The position numbers and the translations under genes are program-made. The notes under the pieces are model-generated. The model was not told the origin of the DNA and made no database searches. It saw only the letters and a program-made list of their open reading frames with translations. Of a DNA stretch of 64,000 nucleotides, positions 17,343 to 26,335 are shown piece by piece. Numbering within the stretch: position 1 is the stretch's first letter; the number at the start of each line of letters is the position of its first letter. This DNA comes from UBA2093 sp044340485 (GTDB lineage: Bacteria > Actinomycetota > Acidimicrobiia > Acidimicrobiales > Ilumatobacteraceae), in contig JBIITN010000006.1 in the NCBI GenBank assembly GCA_044340485.1, positions 29,598 through 93,597 on the forward strand. The letters are read 5' to 3'.

Positions 17343-17385
17343 TAGTCTTGGTACCTACCCTCGCAGAGGGAATGCATCGAGGAGG
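17343..17385 (+). promoter_or_regulatory. thiolase -10 (TAGTCT) and strong Shine-Dalgarno (GAGGAGG)
   Basis: TAGTCT at 17343-17348 gives a leader of about 35 nt; GAGGAGG at 17379-17385 lies 5 nt before ATG 17391. This is a leadered gene facing leaderless ccr. Confidence 0.5.
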
Positions 17386-17390
17386 CAGAC

Positions 17391-18572
17391 ATGGCCGGTT
17401 CATACATCGTCGCAGGAGCCCGTACACCCATCGGCAAGATGAGTGGAGCGCTTTCATCTTTTAGCGCAGCCCAACTTGGTGGCTTTGCAATTAAGGAAGC
17501 GCTCTTGCGCGCCGGCGTGAAGCCAGAAGAAGTTGATCACGTGATCATGGGTCAGGTGTTGATGGCAGGCCAGGGTCAAGTGCCCTCACGTCAAGCAGCG
17601 GTACACGCTGGCATCCCAATGAACGTTCCCGCGGTGAACATCAACAAAGTCTGCTTGTCGGGTCTTAATGCCATTTACTTGGCTGATCAAATGATTCAAT
17701 CAGGCGATGCAGACATCGTTGTTGCAGGTGGCATGGAAAGCATGACCAATGCTCCCTACATCGCAGCCGGTGCTCGCGGAGGTTTCCGTTATGGACACAC
17801 CGAACTTGCTGACGCGATCATTAAAGATGGTTTGTTTTGCGCTTTCGATGCGTGTCTCATGGGGCTTGGTACCGAGCGTTACACCGACGGTGGAATCACC
17901 CGTGATCAACAAGATGATCTTGCAATGAAGAGCAACCAGCGTGCAGCCGCTGCAATTCAGTCTGGCAAACTCGCAGAAGAGATCGTGAACATTGAAATTC
18001 CACAACGCAAGGGTGACCCCGTGGTGGTAAAAAATGACGAAGGTGTACGTGCAGACACCACCATGGACACGCTCGCAACACTAAAGCCCGCATTCGACAA
18101 GAACGGCACCATCACTGCTGCTAACGCAAGTCAAATCAGCGACGGTGGATCAGCAGTGATCCTCATGTCAAAGAAAGCTGCAGAAGCACGCGGGGTAAAG
18201 CCCCTTGGTGAAGTGTTGTCATACGGCATGGTGTCGGGACCAGACAATGCATCGCTGTTGCATCAACCAAGCAACGCAATCACTAAGGCTCTCGACAAGA
18301 TCGGCAAGAAAGTGTCCGACATCGATTTGTTTGAAATCAACGAAGCGTTCGCAGCCGTTGGTGTCGCATCAATGAAGCACCTCGGCATCCCCGACGACAT
18401 CGTGAACGTCAACGGTGGCGCAATTGCTCTTGGTCACCCCATTGGTATGAGCGGTAACCGTCTTGCACTCACAATCCTCCACGAACTTCGTCGTCGCGGT
18501 GGTGGTGTTGGCGCAGCATCACTCTGTGGTGGTGGCGGACAGGGCGATGCGATCATCGTTCGCGCGCTCTAG
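17391..18572 (+). CDS. acetyl-CoA C-acetyltransferase (thiolase)
   Basis: A 393-residue thiolase with acyl-accepting Cys88 in NKVCLSG, the GHPIGMSG motif with His349 and the second catalytic cysteine Cys379 in SLCGGGGQG. Length and motifs fit biosynthetic acetoacetyl-CoA thiolases. It condenses two acetyl-CoA; next to ccr and mce it would supply the C4 unit for the ethylmalonyl-CoA pathway, or for polyhydroxybutyrate. Strong GAGGAGG ribosome site upstream. Confidence 0.94.
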   Translation: MAGSYIVAGARTPIGKMSGALSSFSAAQLGGFAIKEALLRAGVKPEEVDHVIMGQVLMAGQGQVPSRQAAVHAGIPMNVPAVNINKVCLSGLNAIYLADQMIQSGDADIVVAGGMESMTNAPYIAAGARGGFRYGHTELADAIIKDGLFCAFDACLMGLGTERYTDGGITRDQQDDLAMKSNQRAAAAIQSGKLAEEIVNIEIPQRKGDPVVVKNDEGVRADTTMDTLATLKPAFDKNGTITAANASQISDGGSAVILMSKKAAEARGVKPLGEVLSYGMVSGPDNASLLHQPSNAITKALDKIGKKVSDIDLFEINEAFAAVGVASMKHLGIPDDIVNVNGGAIALGHPIGMSGNRLALTILHELRRRGGGVGAASLCGGGGQGDAIIVRAL

Positions 18573-18625
18573 TCACTCTCACATCTCCTCACATTTCGTG
18601 ATGTAGCACTACTGTCAGTTAGTGC

Positions 18626-19849
18626 ATGTCGCGCATCGTTGAACGATCCCTCTTTCTTCTTCGTTGGCTTGCACTCGCATGTCTTGTGGGAGTTATCGCG
18701 GGTATTGGTTCTGCAGCGTTTATTGGTGGGCTGAATTGGGCAACCACCACTCGCTCAAACAACTTATGGATGATTTGGCTGTTGCCAGTGGCCGGTCTTA
18801 TGGTCGGCGGGTCGTATCACTACTTCGGTAAAGGATTGGAACGTGGCAGCAATCTGGTGATTGACCAGATACACGACACCTCACGTTGGCTCACTCCGCG
18901 CATGTCAGCGCTTGTCTATGTCAACAGCGTGATCACACATGTCTTTGGTGGTTCTGCCGGACGTGAAGGTGGTGCCATTCAAATTGCCGTCGGACTTACC
19001 GACCCCATCAGCAAAAGATTGCGCTTCTCACCACAAGATCGCTCGATGATGTTGGTAACAGCAATCGCTGGGGCATTTGGTGGCGCATTTGGAGTTCCGT
19101 TTGCAGGCACGATTTTTGCACTTGAAGTTCAACGAGTAGGGCGCGTGAAATACGAAGCTCTTATTCCAGCATTCACCGCAGCTCTTGTCAGCGATGCCGT
19201 GGTGCGTGGACTCGATGTGAAGCACACCAAATATCCGGTGATTGCATCATTCGACTGGGACTTTGAAACTGCATGGAAACTCGCGGTGCTGGGCGTGGCA
19301 GCAGGAATCGTGGCGTATGTGTTTGTTCGCGGAACACATCTCGTGCAACGTGTTACCTCCCGCACTGTCAAGTGGTACCCGCTACGTCCCGCAGTTGGTG
19401 GAGTGATTGTTGCCTCAATGGTGTTGTTGTTTGGTTGGCGTGACTATCAAGGTTTGTCCACACCACTTGCGCTCGATGCATTCGCAGGTGATGATGCGCG
19501 CAGTTGGATACCAAAACTAATTCTCACTGCAGTAACGATTGGTTGTGGTTTTATTGGTGGAGAAGTTGTCCCATTATTTGTGATTGGGGCGCTCCTTGGA
19601 AGCAACATGAGTGATCTACTGGGCGTTGATCCAGCATTATTTGCGGTGATGGGATCAGTTGCCGTTCTAGGAGCTGCGGCAAATGTGCCGCTTGCATGCA
19701 TCGTTCTCGGTATCGAATTATTTGGTGGTGCAAACGCATTGATGTTTGCAACGGTGTGCATTGTTGCGTATGCGGTGAGTGGACATCGCAGTGTGTACAG
19801 CGCACAAATTGTAGATGCGCCGAAGTGGCGGCCGATCAGGAATCGATGA
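18626..19849 (+). CDS. CLC-family anion channel/antiporter with atypical selectivity motif
   Basis: A 407-residue membrane protein of the CLC family. The gating-glutamate loop reads GREGG (112-116) instead of GREGP, with the external Glu kept. The canonical first filter motif GSGIP is absent; RGSNLVID (73-80) occupies its place, recalling the G-N-L-I pattern of fluoride-type CLC antiporters. Residues 150-170 (GAFGGAFGVPFAGTIFALE) match the CLC core. The protein is at the short end of the family and lacks CBS domains. Anion preference is uncertain; fluoride export is a reasonable guess. TACTGT lies 10 nt before ATG 18626, which would give a leader of about 3 nt. No riboswitch fits the 53-bp gap upstream. 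Confidence 0.8.
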   Translation: MSRIVERSLFLLRWLALACLVGVIAGIGSAAFIGGLNWATTTRSNNLWMIWLLPVAGLMVGGSYHYFGKGLERGSNLVIDQIHDTSRWLTPRMSALVYVNSVITHVFGGSAGREGGAIQIAVGLTDPISKRLRFSPQDRSMMLVTAIAGAFGGAFGVPFAGTIFALEVQRVGRVKYEALIPAFTAALVSDAVVRGLDVKHTKYPVIASFDWDFETAWKLAVLGVAAGIVAYVFVRGTHLVQRVTSRTVKWYPLRPAVGGVIVASMVLLFGWRDYQGLSTPLALDAFAGDDARSWIPKLILTAVTIGCGFIGGEVVPLFVIGALLGSNMSDLLGVDPALFAVMGSVAVLGAAANVPLACIVLGIELFGGANALMFATVCIVAYAVSGHRSVYSAQIVDAPKWRPIRNR

Positions 19850-20444
19850 CGTGACGATTACCAAGTGCACGTCCCAGTGTCACTTCGTCTGCAAACTCCA
19901 AATCACCACCAACGGGTAATCCACTGGCCAAGCGTGTGACCGTAATTCCTAACGGACTTAATGCGCGTGATAAATACATCGCCGTGACGTCACCTTCAGT
20001 GTTGTTGTTGGTGCACACAATGATTTCGGTGATGCCTTCGGGCTTGATACGTGCAATTAACTCGCGCATTTTCAATTGATCGGGACCGATCCCTTGCAAC
20101 GGATCGATAAGTCCAAGCAACACGTGATAACGACCACGAAACTCGCCCGTCTTCTCGATTGCGACGATGTCGCGTGATTCTTCAACTACACAGACAATGG
20201 AACCATCTCGTCGGTCATCACGACAGATTCCGCACAATTCTTCATCGGAAAGATTGAAACAACGATCACAAAAACGCACACGAATACGGGCGTTGACAAG
20301 AGCCTGTGATAAGCGCTCTACATCATCCATCGGAGATTTGATGAGATGCATTGCCAAGCGTTGTGCGCTGCGTGGTCCGATACCGGGCAATCGACCTAAT
20401 TCGTCGATGAGTGCTTGTACTGGCGGCGTGTATGGAGAAGCCAC
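19836..20444 (-). CDS. recR: recombination mediator RecR
   Basis: A 202-residue RecR: helix-hairpin-helix segment LPGIGPRSAQRLA (about 19-31), a four-cysteine zinc finger (C-C-C-C between about 59 and 75: FCDRCFNLS and ELCGICRD), and a Toprim domain with VVEESRDIVAIE and the GxP-rich end. It acts with RecO and RecF in RecA loading and gap repair. Start GTG 20444 shares one base with the dnaX stop, the common dnaX-recR arrangement. The 3' end overlaps the convergent CLC gene by 14 bp. Confidence 0.96.
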   Translation of the reverse strand: MASPYTPPVQALIDELGRLPGIGPRSAQRLAMHLIKSPMDDVERLSQALVNARIRVRFCDRCFNLSDEELCGICRDDRRDGSIVCVVEESRDIVAIEKTGEFRGRYHVLLGLIDPLQGIGPDQLKMRELIARIKPEGITEIIVCTNNNTEGDVTAMYLSRALSPLGITVTRLASGLPVGGDLEFADEVTLGRALGNRHVIDS

Positions 20445-22159
20445 TACTGCAAATCCTGCACAGTGCCACCAGGGAAGGCTTTATACAGCTCGTCCATGGA
20501 ATCGACTTTGGGGGCCTCTACGGAATCTTCAATCTCACTTAAGTCGACATCATCGACGGAATCGTCGGCAACTTGAGGAACAACTGCGGGGCGTTCGATA
20601 CCTCGCGATGCGGTTGGATCCTGCGTGAATGTCAATGAATATTTAGAGCCACACACTTTTTGTATTGCTGTTTGCAACTTGGTGGTGTGTTCTTCCACTT
20701 TTGACATTGGAGTATTGCTTGGCACCGACACCGTGACGGTGTTGCCCTCTACCGACACCACTGATGATGGTTTGAAAATCGCTTTAGGAAAACCTGTGAG
20801 TGAGTCGATAATTTGCGGCCACAGTTGTGCGGGATCACCCGCTGTTGCGGTAGGTGATGGAGACGAGTGCGCGGGAGGAACGGGTGTTGGCGCAGTGACA
20901 TCGGCATTTTGTGATGTCACCGATGTTGGCGCAGTGGCATCAGTGGATTTTTTTGTTTGTGATGTGGGCGGAGTGGCGCGACCACCGACGCGAGCTTTCC
21001 CAGTGGAGGGATCGCGTGGCGCGGGAGGCAAGGACGCAGCAACACCCTTTTCTTTCAAGGTTTTTACAGCTTCTTCCAACTGTTGAATTCGTGCAACAAG
21101 ATTGTCGAACGAGTCATCGAACTCTGGTGATGACAGTTTCACCATTGCCACTTCAAGAAGTAGTCGTGGATCAGGCGCATTTCGCATGTCGATGAGAGTT
21201 GTACCGAGAACTTCCATCACGCGCACGATTGTTTGCGCACCAAGGTCGCGTGCCAGCGATGCGATTCTTTCGGTGCGTTGCGGAGGTAGTTGCACTAACT
21301 CTGGTGCCATCAATGATAAGAACGCGTCGCGCATGGCACGCACGATGTCTTCAGTCAGTGCACGAGCTTCTCTGCCTTGGTGCATAGCAGTTGCAATAGC
21401 AGCAAGTGCACGCGCTTGGTCTTTTGCACTTAGTGCAGTAAATACTTCGTCAATCGATGCAGGTGTATCGAAATCTCCACCACCGGCCGCAATAATTTCC
21501 AATGCAGACAACGTGTCACGCGCACTTCCACCACCTTGTTGCAGCACTTGTTCAATTGCTTCATCGGAAATATCAAGTTGTGCCTGATCAATCACCCATC
21601 GCAGATACTTTTCCAACTCGTCAAGTGGTATGAGATGGAATTGAAAATGCTGCACACGACTGCGAATTGTTTCACTGACTTTTTGTGGGTCGGTTGTAGC
21701 GAGAACAAACACCACTTGATCGGGTGGTTCTTCCAAAGTTTTTAATAACGCCGCTTCAGCGCCTCGCGACAGCATGTGTACTTCGTCGAGAATAAAAACA
21801 CGATGACGACCAGGGGTAGCAAGTGCTGCAGATTCAATGAGATCGCGAATCTCCTGTACACCGTTGTTGCTTGCAGCATCAAGCTCGAGCACATCAAAAC
21901 TTGCACCAGATTCCACTGCCTTGCACGAGGCGCATTCACAACATGGCTCACCATCAACGGGTGATTCACAGTTGAGCACCTTGGCCAAAATGCGCGCTGT
22001 CGATGTTTTCCCTGTGCCTCGCGGGCCGGAGAACAAATAGGCCTGACCCTCGCGATGATGAATCACAGAATTGCGCAAAGCCTTAACCACGTGGTCTTGT
22101 CCGTACAGTTCCGAGAATTTCCGCGGACGAAAACGCCGATATAGGGACTGTGTTGCCAT
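20444..22159 (-). CDS. dnaX: DNA polymerase III subunits gamma/tau
   Basis: A 571-residue clamp-loader ATPase. Walker A GPRGTGKTS (about 45-53), a four-cysteine zinc module (CESPVDGEPCCECASC region about 64-79), DEVHML Walker B (about 125-130) and sensor SRVQHF. Domain III follows to about residue 360; the rest is a Pro/Thr-rich low-complexity linker (about 385-440) and a tau-specific tail. No obvious poly-A slippage site for a gamma form was noticed. ATG 22159 lies exactly 7 nt after TAGGGT, so translation is probably leaderless. Confidence 0.96.
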   Translation of the reverse strand: MATQSLYRRFRPRKFSELYGQDHVVKALRNSVIHHREGQAYLFSGPRGTGKTSTARILAKVLNCESPVDGEPCCECASCKAVESGASFDVLELDAASNNGVQEIRDLIESAALATPGRHRVFILDEVHMLSRGAEAALLKTLEEPPDQVVFVLATTDPQKVSETIRSRVQHFQFHLIPLDELEKYLRWVIDQAQLDISDEAIEQVLQQGGGSARDTLSALEIIAAGGGDFDTPASIDEVFTALSAKDQARALAAIATAMHQGREARALTEDIVRAMRDAFLSLMAPELVQLPPQRTERIASLARDLGAQTIVRVMEVLGTTLIDMRNAPDPRLLLEVAMVKLSSPEFDDSFDNLVARIQQLEEAVKTLKEKGVAASLPPAPRDPSTGKARVGGRATPPTSQTKKSTDATAPTSVTSQNADVTAPTPVPPAHSSPSPTATAGDPAQLWPQIIDSLTGFPKAIFKPSSVVSVEGNTVTVSVPSNTPMSKVEEHTTKLQTAIQKVCGSKYSLTFTQDPTASRGIERPAVVPQVADDSVDDVDLSEIEDSVEAPKVDSMDELYKAFPGGTVQDLQ

Positions 22160-22166
22160 CGCTTCG

Positions 22167-22172
22167 ACCCTA
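22167..22172 (-). promoter_or_regulatory. -10 hexamer TAGGGT, leaderless start of dnaX
   Basis: TANNNT hexamer 7 nt before ATG 22159, in an 82-bp divergent gap shared with the CopC/CopD gene. Confidence 0.55.
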
Positions 22173-22241
22173 GCAATGCGGTGTCAATGAAAAGAGATGA
22201 GGGGTGAGAGGAACCGCCATTGACTACCGTTTTCACAGCGC

Positions 22242-24047
22242 ATGAAACGTCTGGTCTTTTTTTTCGCCGTTCTTGCAGCGGTTCTCTTCTCTGGTGGCTC
22301 TCTTGATGCCGCCGGTCAGAACACGGTTCAGTCGTCGAAGCCTGCACCCGGTGAGACGGTTACCATCGCCCCCACTCAACTACAGCTTGTGTTCGCAAGC
22401 CCTGTCGGTGGACCCGAGGCGGTCGCGAACATGGGGTTATCGCTGTCGTGTGAGGGAAATCTCACCGGTCTTGGCACACCCGTCGTTGGTGACGACGGTG
22501 TCACCGTGTCGGCTCCACTGACACAGATTCCCGCAAACGGAACATGCACGGTGTCGTGGGAATTACCCGATGGAAGTTCGGGATCATTCAGTTTTATTTC
22601 GACGGTGAACGCTCCCACCACCACGATGCCCCAAACCGACAACACCACAGAGCCAACCATCCCGGGTACAAACGAACCGACTGCTTTGTCTGGTCCCCCA
22701 GAGCGCCTTGGTGGTCCAATCGGACTGGCACGGCTCGCGAGTTTTATTTTGATGGGTGCACTCGTTGGCGGTTTGTTCTTCTTGCAACGCCGATGGCCAG
22801 AAGGTGGCGAATACGCGATCACCGAAAAATACTTTCGCATCGTTGGCATTCTCGCTGTCGTCTCCATGTATGTACTGGTATCGCTCATGGCGGCAAGTGA
22901 AGGAGAAATCTCCGCAGGTTCAGGCTTTAGTCCCACTAACTGGTCGCCATTATTTGACTCAGCTGAAGGCGCAGCACTCTTTGCACGTTTCGCTTTGACG
23001 TTGGTTGTGATGTGGTTTGCGTGGGTTCCTATCCGCGTCATCGACCCAAACTCAGAAGCAATTGCTTACGCGACTCTTTTTGCCACTGCATGCACATACG
23101 GTTTTGATCGCACTGGCGGACGTTATGCATCGCTTGGTGTTGTTCTCGGAATTATTCACATGGCGCTCACGTTGTACTGGGTCGGTTCCATCGGAGTGAT
23201 GTGGCGAATTATTTTGCGTGGGCCTGGTGATCGTGATTTGCTTGAAGCACTGCGCGGATGGTCACGACATGCAACATGGGTCGGTATCGGTTTAGTAATA
23301 AGCGGCGCAGTGCAAGCGTGGCGCATCGATGGTTGGAGTTACCTCAACAGTGGTCACGGACGAGTGGTGTTATTCAAAACGTTCGTCGTCGTCGTGTTGT
23401 TGTTCCTTGATGCTGTGATTCGTCAGTTCATTGTGCACAAGTTGCGTCGTGCTCGCATGTTGAATCAGCGTGCCGTGTACAAATTGCAACGTCCATTTGC
23501 TGTAAGTGCCGGATTGAGTGTCTTTGTTCTCGCATTGTCGTCATGGATGATGTCAATGCGCCCACCAAACATTTTGCCGAAAGACACCGGGCCAACGGTT
23601 CAGTACGCAATTGTTCGCGACATGTCTGGCGCGGATGATTTCCGCGTTCGAGTATCAATTGATCCGGGCAACGTTGGCGTGAACCAAGTACTCATTGAAT
23701 TGTTCGGACCACAGCGCATTCAGCAATTCACCATCGACTTCGTACCGTCAAACCCGGCCTTCTCTGGCTACTCGCTCACGATCCCGATCACGCGACCTGG
23801 TGGCGCATACGTGGCACCAGAAGCCGGCCTCACGTTGCGCGCACCCGGTGAATGGACCATGACCGTGCGTGGAACAACCACAACCGGTGAACTTGAACCA
23901 CTCACCTCCACGTTCATCATCGCCGATGGGACAACAGTCACGACCCTGCCAACCGGCGCCACAACGGTGCCGCCGGCCCCCACTGACACAGGCCAAAATC
24001 CCGCATCGGGCGATGTCTCAACGACAACCTCTGCACCACCAGGCTGA
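22242..24047 (+). CDS. CopC-CopD-like membrane protein with C-terminal periplasmic domain
   Basis: A 601-residue exported protein. A signal peptide (1 to about 23) precedes a CopC-like immunoglobulin domain (SSKPAPGETV, then a C-terminal S-G-S-F-SF strand), a Thr/Pro-rich linker, about eight membrane helices of the CopD type (roughly 160-430) and a last beta-domain of the YtkA type (about 450-575) with a Thr/Ser-rich tail. The histidine that normally begins mature CopC is missing (the mature end reads AAGQN), so copper binding at that site is doubtful. Likely role is copper import or redox homeostasis. TACCGT lies 11 nt before ATG 22242, a near-leaderless arrangement. Confidence 0.78.
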   Translation: MKRLVFFFAVLAAVLFSGGSLDAAGQNTVQSSKPAPGETVTIAPTQLQLVFASPVGGPEAVANMGLSLSCEGNLTGLGTPVVGDDGVTVSAPLTQIPANGTCTVSWELPDGSSGSFSFISTVNAPTTTMPQTDNTTEPTIPGTNEPTALSGPPERLGGPIGLARLASFILMGALVGGLFFLQRRWPEGGEYAITEKYFRIVGILAVVSMYVLVSLMAASEGEISAGSGFSPTNWSPLFDSAEGAALFARFALTLVVMWFAWVPIRVIDPNSEAIAYATLFATACTYGFDRTGGRYASLGVVLGIIHMALTLYWVGSIGVMWRIILRGPGDRDLLEALRGWSRHATWVGIGLVISGAVQAWRIDGWSYLNSGHGRVVLFKTFVVVVLLFLDAVIRQFIVHKLRRARMLNQRAVYKLQRPFAVSAGLSVFVLALSSWMMSMRPPNILPKDTGPTVQYAIVRDMSGADDFRVRVSIDPGNVGVNQVLIELFGPQRIQQFTIDFVPSNPAFSGYSLTIPITRPGGAYVAPEAGLTLRAPGEWTMTVRGTTTTGELEPLTSTFIIADGTTVTTLPTGATTVPPAPTDTGQNPASGDVSTTTSAPPG

Positions 24048-24079
24048 GCAGAGATAGGTCGCATCGGGTCGTTTCGCAC

Positions 24080-24085
24080 TAGCGT
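24080..24085 (+). promoter_or_regulatory. -10 hexamer TAGCGT, leaderless start of acyl-CoA carboxylase beta
   Basis: TANNNT hexamer, then exactly 7 nt, then GTG 24093. Confidence 0.6.
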
Positions 24086-24092
24086 TTCACCC

Positions 24093-25658
24093 GTGACTGA
24101 TACCGCCGGCGCGTCCATGCAAGACAAAATCGAAGATCTTCGCCAACGTCGGGAGCAAGCCCTCAATGCAGGAAGCCCCCGCGCAATTGAGCGTCAACAC
24201 GAAAAGGGCAAGATGCTCGCTCGTGAGCGCATCGATTACCTCCTTGACCCTGACTCATTCCACGAACTTGACCTTCTCGCTCGTCACCGCGCGCACGCAG
24301 CCGGTCTTGAAGAGCGTCCTTACACAGACGGTGTGCTCACCGGTTGGGGAACAATCGATGGACGCAAGATATTCGTGTTCAGCCAAGACTTCACCGTGTT
24401 CGGTGGTGCACTTGGCGAGGTGTTTGCCGAAAAGATCCACAAGTTGATGGACCTGGCACTCAAGGTTGGTGCGCCCGTTATCGGACTAAACGACGGAGCG
24501 GGTGCACGTATTCAAGAAGGTGTGGTGTCACTTGCGTCCTACGGTGGCATCTTCTATCGCAACGTGTTGTCATCGGGTGTTATCCCACAGATCTCTGTGA
24601 TCCTTGGACCATGTGCTGGTGGTGCCGTGTATTCACCAGCAATGACCGACTTCATTTTCATGGTGCGCGAATCGAGCCACATGTTCATCACGGGTCCCGA
24701 CGTTGTAAAGACAGTGACCGGTGAAGACGTCACACTGGAAGAACTCGGTGGTGCAATGAGCCACGCATCAAAGAGCGGCGTTGCAACGTTTGTATCAAAT
24801 GATGAAAAGGCCTGTCTCGACGACGTGCGTTTCTTGATGTCGTTCTTGCCACAGAACAACTTGGAAGAAGCGCCGGCAGTTGAGCCAAGTGATGACCCAA
24901 ATCGTTCATGCCCAGCATTGCGTGACATTCTTCCCGCGTCACCGAACCAGCCATACGACATGAAGAAAGTGATTGCCGAAGTTGTTGATGACGGCGAGTT
25001 CTTTGAGTACTTCCCGCATTGGGCAAAAAGCATTGTGTGCGGATTCTCGCGCCTTGATGGAATTCCAGTGGGCGTAGTTGGTAACCAACCAATGGCGTTC
25101 GCTGGCGTTCTCGACATTGAGAGCAGCGAGAAAGCAGCGCGATTTGTGCGCACATGCGACGCGTTTAACATTCCGCTCATCACATTTGTTGACGTACCTG
25201 GTTTCTTGCCTGGCGTGAATCAAGAACACGAAGGCATCATTCGCCACGGTGCGAAGTTGTTGTACGCATTCTGCGAAGCAACGGTGCCACGTATCCAAAT
25301 CATCACTCGCAAAGCATATGGCGGGGCATACGTGGTGATGAACTCAAAGTCCATTGGTGCCGACCTCGCGTACGCATGGCCCACCGCTGAACTTGCAGTG
25401 ATGGGACCACAAGGTGCTGTCGAAATTGTGTATCGACGCGAACTTCAGCAATCTGCTGATCCTGTAGCGCGACGCGCCGAACTGGTCGCCGAGTACACCG
25501 AGAAATACGCCAACCCGTACGCCGCAGCCGAACGCGGATATGTTGATGATGTCATTGACCCTGCAGACACTCGTGCAAAGACAATTGCTGGTCTTCGTAT
25601 GCTTCTCACCAAGCGCGAAGAATTGCCACGCCGCAAACACGGCAACATGCCTCTCTAA
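24093..25658 (+). CDS. acyl-CoA carboxylase beta (carboxyltransferase) subunit, propionyl-CoA type
   Basis: A 521-residue biotin-dependent carboxyltransferase. The two crotonase-like halves show the paired oxyanion glycines: GACAGGAVYSPA-type (LGPCAGGAVYSP about 172-183) and RKAYGGAYVVM (about 408-418). DGAGARIQEG (about 133-142) is a further block. With a biotinylated alpha subunit (not in the window) it carboxylates propionyl- or acetyl-CoA, linking to mce and the methylmalonyl route. GTG 24093 is the start by the leaderless rule. It heads a compact run with RDD, epsilon-subunit and CaiB genes. Confidence 0.93.
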   Translation: MTDTAGASMQDKIEDLRQRREQALNAGSPRAIERQHEKGKMLARERIDYLLDPDSFHELDLLARHRAHAAGLEERPYTDGVLTGWGTIDGRKIFVFSQDFTVFGGALGEVFAEKIHKLMDLALKVGAPVIGLNDGAGARIQEGVVSLASYGGIFYRNVLSSGVIPQISVILGPCAGGAVYSPAMTDFIFMVRESSHMFITGPDVVKTVTGEDVTLEELGGAMSHASKSGVATFVSNDEKACLDDVRFLMSFLPQNNLEEAPAVEPSDDPNRSCPALRDILPASPNQPYDMKKVIAEVVDDGEFFEYFPHWAKSIVCGFSRLDGIPVGVVGNQPMAFAGVLDIESSEKAARFVRTCDAFNIPLITFVDVPGFLPGVNQEHEGIIRHGAKLLYAFCEATVPRIQIITRKAYGGAYVVMNSKSIGADLAYAWPTAELAVMGPQGAVEIVYRRELQQSADPVARRAELVAEYTEKYANPYAAAERGYVDDVIDPADTRAKTIAGLRMLLTKREELPRRKHGNMPL

Positions 25659-25676
25659 AGACATCGGGAAATAGCA

Positions 25677-26132
25677 ATGACTAACGACATGACCGGATCA
25701 GGATTCGCATCACCAAACATTCAAAACGAGCCCAAGGCCACGTTTGGTATTCGCTTGATCGCGCACATCTTTGACGCTGTCATGGTGATGTTGGTGAGTT
25801 TTCCATTTGCCATCATCAGCGCCGTTGTCGAAGAAAACGGCAGTGGCGAAGCGGCCGACTTGGTGACACTGATCGGCATTGCCGTATGTCTTGGCGTGTA
25901 CAGCTGGTGGATTGGTAACCAAGGTGGCTCTCCTCTTCGCCGCACGATTGGTGTTCTCGTGTTAGATGAGAAAACAGGTGCGTTCATTGGCACCAAACGC
26001 GGTGTCAAATGGGTGTTAATGAGCCAAGTATCTGGACTTGTGTTATTCCTCGGATACTTCGCAATGTTGTGGCATCCCAACAAACAGACATGGCACGACC
26101 GTGTCGCAAATGCAGTGGTAGTGAAGCGATGA
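25677..26132 (+). CDS. RDD family membrane protein
   Basis: A 151-residue protein with about three membrane helices. The N-terminal RLIAHIFDAVMV segment carries the Arg and Asp of the RDD fold, and a later GTKRGVKWVLM precedes the last helix, ending NKQTWHDRVANAVVV (the W-D motif common in RDD proteins). Function of the family is poorly known; some have ion-transport roles. It is placed between the beta and epsilon subunits of an acyl-CoA carboxylase, overlapping the latter by 4 nt, an unexpected neighbour. Confidence 0.85.
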   Translation: MTNDMTGSGFASPNIQNEPKATFGIRLIAHIFDAVMVMLVSFPFAIISAVVEENGSGEAADLVTLIGIAVCLGVYSWWIGNQGGSPLRRTIGVLVLDEKTGAFIGTKRGVKWVLMSQVSGLVLFLGYFAMLWHPNKQTWHDRVANAVVVKR

Positions 26133-26335
26133 GCGCACCAGAAATTTTTGTAGCGTCCATCCATCCGACGCCAACCGAAGAAGAGGCAGTTGCTATTGCT
26201 GCTGCAATCGAATTTGGATGGCCACGCGCTCTTATCGCAGCGCCTACGAACACGCGACCCAGTACATCGTGGCGTTTTAGCGGTAGATGGTGGGCATCGC
26301 ACGGCACATTGCGTCGTGCGCGACCTGGCGTATGA
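26129..26335 (+). CDS. acyl-CoA carboxylase epsilon-like subunit
   Basis: A 68-residue protein with the layout of actinobacterial AccE-type epsilon subunits: a short first strand, then PTPTEEEAVAIAAAI (the P-xx-EE-A helix that docks on the beta subunit), and a basic, Trp-rich C-terminal half ending W-R-x-W-type residues and RRARPG. It should stabilise or activate the carboxylase beta subunit encoded 470 bp upstream. It overlaps RDD and CaiB genes by ATGA junctions on both sides. Confidence 0.72.
   Translation: MSAPEIFVASIHPTPTEEEAVAIAAAIEFGWPRALIAAPTNTRPSTSWRFSGRWWASHGTLRRARPGV

Noticed and set aside
18573..18625. Fluoride riboswitch upstream of the CLC gene
   Set aside because: Only 53 bp are available and no pseudoknot-forming sequence is visible.
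22376..23041. 221-codon open frame antisense to the CopC/CopD gene
   Set aside because: Composition is a mirror of the sense coding sequence, it has no domain, no ribosome site and no promoter; the sense gene has clear family features.
24554..25183. 209-codon open frame antisense to acyl-CoA carboxylase beta
   Set aside because: A shadow of a strongly conserved gene; no motif or start signal supports it.
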